From Verrucomicrobia bacterium UBA3761 (GTDB lineage Bacteria > Verrucomicrobiota > Kiritimatiellia > RFP12 > UBA1067), in contig DFGB01000026.1 in NCBI GenBank assembly GCA_002371135.1, forward strand, positions 5,343 to 13,423: 8,081 nt of DNA, read 5' to 3'. Position 1 is the stretch's first letter. The number at the start of each line of letters is the position of its first letter. Shown piece after piece: positions 5,412 through 8,081 of the stretch. Below the pieces are notes generated by a model. It was not told the origin of the DNA. It saw only the letters and a list, made by a program, of their open reading frames with translations, and did no database searches. Position numbers and translations under genes: made by a program.

Positions 5412-6697
5412 AATTCGCCATACTCGCATTGATAGCGCCGGTTTGCGCGCTTGCGGAGACGGTTTCCAACGTCTCCGTGGTGCAGCAATGGCCGTGGGCG
5501 GAGGCGGTTTCAATCGATTTCCGCATCGACGGGTGGGACGAAGCGGCGGGAACGGTCAAGGAAGTCGCGCTGACGGCATGGGACGGCGAAGAGAAGATAG
5601 GCCTCGTCGCCCGCGGCGCCATATCCGGCGACGTCGAAATCGACGGCAACGGCGAAAAGCACATAACTCTCGTCCCCTCGAAAGACGCCGCGCTCAAGGC
5701 GCGCGGGAGGATTGGGCGCTTCAAGGTGTCGCTTTCGACGAGCCTTGTCGCGCCCGACGATGTTTTATACATCATTTTCGACCTATCCAAGCCCGCGCAT
5801 TCGCGCGGCGCAAGGCGTTATGTGACCCGCGGCGCGCTTGAAAGCGGCGCTTGGGGTTCGTGGGGGAAGAGCGTTTCCGGCGAGACGATCTGGACTGGGC
5901 TTGCCAACGACGAGCGCTATCTTCGCGAGGCGATGGTGCTGCGCCGCATCCCGGCCGGGAAGTTCCTGATGGGGCACGGCAACGGCGGCGGACGCGTCGC
6001 AAAGGCGACCGAGGTCGAAATAACAAAGCCATACTACATCGCCGTCTTCGAACTCACGAAATACCAATACCGCATCATCGACAGCGGCAAGAATCTCGAA
6101 CGCCCGGACGTCCTGCTTCCCAGCGTCAACGATTCGCTCAACACAATCCGCGGCGATTCTCTTCCCGGCGCCGGATACGATTGGCCGCAGAGGCGCGGCG
6201 TGGCGCCGGAGTCGATCGCGGGCAAACTCGGCGCGCGCACGGGCCTCGCCGGGCTTTTCGACCTGCCAACCGAGGCGCAATGGGAGAAGGCCGCGCGCGG
6301 CGGCCTCGCCGGCGACATCGCCTATACGGACGGCTCCCCCTCTCCCGGCGACGATGCCGCCTGCGCCATTGCCTGGTACAGCGGCAATACGCAAAACGAG
6401 GGCGGCGTCCGGCGCGGCGGACAGAAACCGCCGAACGGCTACGGGCTCTACGATATTCTCGGCAACGTCTGGGAAATGACGCTCGACTGGCAGAGCGGCG
6501 GCGCGGCGCTCCAGAGCGTCGACCCGGTCGGCGAAAATTCGCCTTCCCCCAGATACCCGAACCGCAGGATCCTGAAAGGCGGCGCTTGGCAGCATTGCGA
6601 CAAAAACGGCCTTGCCATCTACTGGCGCAGCCAGAACCCTTGCGACAGCCGCGACAGCCGCACCGGAACCCGTTTCGTTCTGAACTTGGAAAACTAA
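5402..6697 (+). CDS. Secreted SUMF1/formylglycine-generating-enzyme-fold protein
   Basis: The 431-residue protein starts with a signal peptide (MSLKFAILALIAPVCALA, probable cleavage after A18), so it acts outside the cytoplasmic membrane. Residues 19-145 form a beta-rich domain beginning VSNVSVVQQWPW. From M178 (MVLRRIPAGKFLMGHG) to the end is a SUMF1-type domain: ITKPYYIAVFELTKYQYR, LPTEAQWEKAARGG (288-301), GYGLYDILGNVWEM (346-359), RILKGGAW (389-396) and a final SRTGTRFVL. This is the FGE/EgtB/PvdO family layout. The active-site cysteine pair of true formylglycine-generating enzymes (GGSFLCxxxxC) is not conserved: here GGAWQHC places C399 one residue off, and the other mature cysteines are C321 and C414. 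It may therefore be a binding or structural member and not a sulfatase activator; no sulfatase is nearby. Its start lies in the end of the anti-sigma gene. Confidence 0.85.
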   Translation: MSLKFAILALIAPVCALAETVSNVSVVQQWPWAEAVSIDFRIDGWDEAAGTVKEVALTAWDGEEKIGLVARGAISGDVEIDGNGEKHITLVPSKDAALKARGRIGRFKVSLSTSLVAPDDVLYIIFDLSKPAHSRGARRYVTRGALESGAWGSWGKSVSGETIWTGLANDERYLREAMVLRRIPAGKFLMGHGNGGGRVAKATEVEITKPYYIAVFELTKYQYRIIDSGKNLERPDVLLPSVNDSLNTIRGDSLPGAGYDWPQRRGVAPESIAGKLGARTGLAGLFDLPTEAQWEKAARGGLAGDIAYTDGSPSPGDDAACAIAWYSGNTQNEGGVRRGGQKPPNGYGLYDILGNVWEMTLDWQSGGAALQSVDPVGENSPSPRYPNRRILKGGAWQHCDKNGLAIYWRSQNPCDSRDSRTGTRFVLNLEN

Positions 6698-6700
6698 AAA

Positions 6701-6705
6701 GGGAG
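6701..6705 (+). promoter_or_regulatory. Ribosome binding site of the LamG-repeat protein gene
   Basis: GGGAG lies 7 nt before the ATG at 6713 and 4 nt after the preceding stop codon. It sets the start of the last gene and shows that it is read from the same transcript. Confidence 0.7.
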
Positions 6706-6712
6706 CACCACC

Positions 6713-8081
6713 ATGAGAGGTTTGAAATATCTTTTGGCCAACGCCGCATGTGCATTGTCCGTGTCCGCCCTTGCAGGCATCAAGTATTGGGACAACCCCG
6801 CCTACCGAGCCTTCGACGTCAATTGCTACGTCTCCGGCGCAGTGTGGAATCTCGACGGCATTTGCAACGTCGGGGCGGACCAGCCGCATTCCGCCACGGC
6901 CCTGACCTGGAAGAACCTCGGCTCGTCCGGCGCGGACAATGACGTATTCCTTCAGAAAAACACGGGTGGCAGCAACTGGGCGACGGCCTCCGCCGACGAA
7001 CTCTCAGCCGGCACCTACGGCGAATGGAGGGCGAACGGTTTCGATTTCAAGGGCAACAGCCGCTGGCGCGCCAACAGTCCCAAGTGTATCGACACCGGCA
7101 CGAAATACACTTTCCAGTTTTTGGTCGATGCGAGTTCTGCAAATCATACAGCTAGCTATGCCACCATATTCAACAGCAACTGGGAGAAGTTGGCCTTATT
7201 AATCAACACGTCGAGCAACACTATCGACTTCCGCACTGTTGAATCTGTCGCGGCCAAAAGTTTTGCTTCGATTCCCGGCCCCGCGTTCACGTATGCCACG
7301 GCAATTGCAAATAGCGACGACAACACTGAAGTGTTCTTCAGCGGCACAGTGGCCCCGACTTCCGGCGTTGGCTTCCGTCAGAGTACAAAAATCAGCGGTC
7401 ACTCGGAGGCCGGCTATGTGTTCGGTGGCGCCAACGACGGCAAATCGCCTTTCAAAGGTACGTTCAAATTCTTCCGCTACTACCAGAAGGCGCTTTCCAA
7501 CGAGGAAGTCGCCTGGAACCGCGTAGTCGACGAGCGGCGCTTCTTCAACCGCGCCGCGCCGCTGCCCGTGACGAACGCAGTTGTCGTATCGTCCGTCGCC
7601 GCTTCGGTCGAACCCGCCGGCACCTACGCTGTCGATGGGAGCCATGTTTTCACCGCGCCGCGCGTCGCGACGGTTGACAACGCCAAGTTCATCTGCACCG
7701 GCTACACGCTTGAGACATGGGACGACACGACGGGCGATTGGGGGGTTCCCGAGCTCCACGCCCGCGAGCTTTCCTGCAAGGTCGAAGATACCGATTGTGT
7801 CCGCATCACCTGGAAATGGACGGACGGCACAGGCCTCGCCACGTACGGCGTCTCCGACTACGTCTGGGACGGACTGGAAGTCTTCTACGACGGCATCTGC
7901 AATCAGGGCGTGAACGTCGCGCACTCCACGACGGCTTTGACATGGAAGAACCTCGGCTCGAAGGGCGCGACGAACGACCTGTTCCTTCAGCTGCTCAACG
8001 CCGCCGGCAACGGTTGGTCGACCGCGACCAGCCTAGATGCCGTAGGAGAGCGCAATCCCGGCGCGTGGACGGACAACGGGT
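6713..8081 (+). CDS. Large secreted protein with repeated LamG-like modules (3' end beyond window)
   Basis: The frame is open to the window edge, giving 456 complete codons of an unfinished gene. A signal peptide (MRGLKYLLANAACALSVSALA, cleavage about A21) points to export. Residues about 36-285 form a LamG/concanavalin-like domain, opening with DGICN (48-52) and TALTWKNLGSSGA, and closing with a strand typical of such domains, FRYYQKALSNEEVAWNRVVD. Residues about 287-380 form a separate beta module (AGTYAVDGSHVFTAP, CTGYTLETWDD, ITWKWTDG). A second LamG-like unit begins near 385 and repeats the first. The protein is probably long, extracellular and repetitive, an adhesin or glycan-binding surface protein like that ending at 2370. 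It sits 15 nt after the SUMF1 gene with its own ribosome site. Ligand and anchoring are unknown because the C-terminus is missing. Confidence 0.8.
   Translation, partial: MRGLKYLLANAACALSVSALAGIKYWDNPAYRAFDVNCYVSGAVWNLDGICNVGADQPHSATALTWKNLGSSGADNDVFLQKNTGGSNWATASADELSAGTYGEWRANGFDFKGNSRWRANSPKCIDTGTKYTFQFLVDASSANHTASYATIFNSNWEKLALLINTSSNTIDFRTVESVAAKSFASIPGPAFTYATAIANSDDNTEVFFSGTVAPTSGVGFRQSTKISGHSEAGYVFGGANDGKSPFKGTFKFFRYYQKALSNEEVAWNRVVDERRFFNRAAPLPVTNAVVVSSVAASVEPAGTYAVDGSHVFTAPRVATVDNAKFICTGYTLETWDDTTGDWGVPELHARELSCKVEDTDCVRITWKWTDGTGLATYGVSDYVWDGLEVFYDGICNQGVNVAHSTTALTWKNLGSKGATNDLFLQLLNAAGNGWSTATSLDAVGERNPGAWTDNG
6854..6955 (+). repeat. First copy of internal module repeat
   Basis: Residues 48-81 (DGICN...FLQ) match residues 393-426 at 25 of 34 positions without gaps, with a unit length of 345 residues (1035 bp). 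The DNA shares an exact 18-mer, TGGAAGAACCTCGGCTCG, at 6908-6925 and 7943-7960. This shows duplication of a LamG-plus-linker unit within one gene. Confidence 0.8.
7889..7990 (+). repeat. Second copy of internal module repeat
   Basis: Counterpart of the copy at 6854-6955, opening the second LamG-like unit (DGICN at residues 393-397). After FLQ the copies diverge, the second reading LLNAAGNGWSTATSLDA. The gene leaves the window inside this unit, so the total number of units is not visible. Confidence 0.8.

Noticed and set aside
6578..6697. Diversity-generating retroelement variable region at the SUMF1-fold C-terminus
   Set aside because: The fold is one used by such systems, but no template repeat, no reverse transcriptase and no adenine-driven AAC-rich pattern are in the window.
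5783..6889. Long minus-strand reading frame (368 codons) opposite the SUMF1 gene
   Set aside because: It is an antisense shadow of a GC-rich gene: arginine- and alanine-rich, without recognisable motifs, crossing the gap between two well-supported + strand genes.

Overview
The window is GC-rich, densely coded on the + strand only, and looks like a chromosomal piece of an uncultured anaerobic bacterium of the Verrucomicrobiota/Kiritimatiellota/Lentisphaerota group. This placement is an inference from protein style: large secreted proteins built of beta-helix 'GG-T-L-x-V' strands and LamG-like units ending in 'EGYLSAKW' or 'ALSNEEVAWN', together with a secreted SUMF1-fold protein beside an ECF sigma factor. 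No rRNA or other marker gene is present to confirm it.

Layout. (1) 1-2370: the 3' part of a large secreted or surface protein (beta-helix repeats, then a LamG-like domain) whose start lies outside the window. (2) 2371-2623: a 253-bp intergenic region with several hairpins, a 23-nt imperfect direct repeat, a terminator-like hairpin and an extended -10 promoter. (3) 2624-3984: a two-gene, translationally coupled unit, thiE (thiamine phosphate synthase) and a TcdA/CsdL-type ThiF-family enzyme (tRNA t6A dehydratase), overlapping by ATGA. (4) 3983-4080: a striking AT-rich foldback element with five copies of a 12-mer and two 27-bp perfect arms, starting inside the tcdA stop codon. (5) 4141-8081: a compact cassette of ECF sigma factor, single-pass membrane protein in the anti-sigma position, secreted SUMF1-fold protein and the start of a large secreted protein with repeated LamG-like modules that runs off the right edge. 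Spacings in this cassette are 20 nt, a 10-nt overlap and 15 nt, so it is very probably one operon.

Working together. ThiE and TcdA are housekeeping functions (cofactor synthesis and tRNA modification) whose coupling probably reflects co-expression rather than one pathway. The second unit reads as a self-contained envelope module: an ECF sigma factor held by a membrane protein, controlling export of a SUMF1-fold protein and a giant repetitive surface protein. It is the best candidate here for a little-described system. Its signal, its target promoters and the role of the SUMF1 protein cannot be settled from this sequence.
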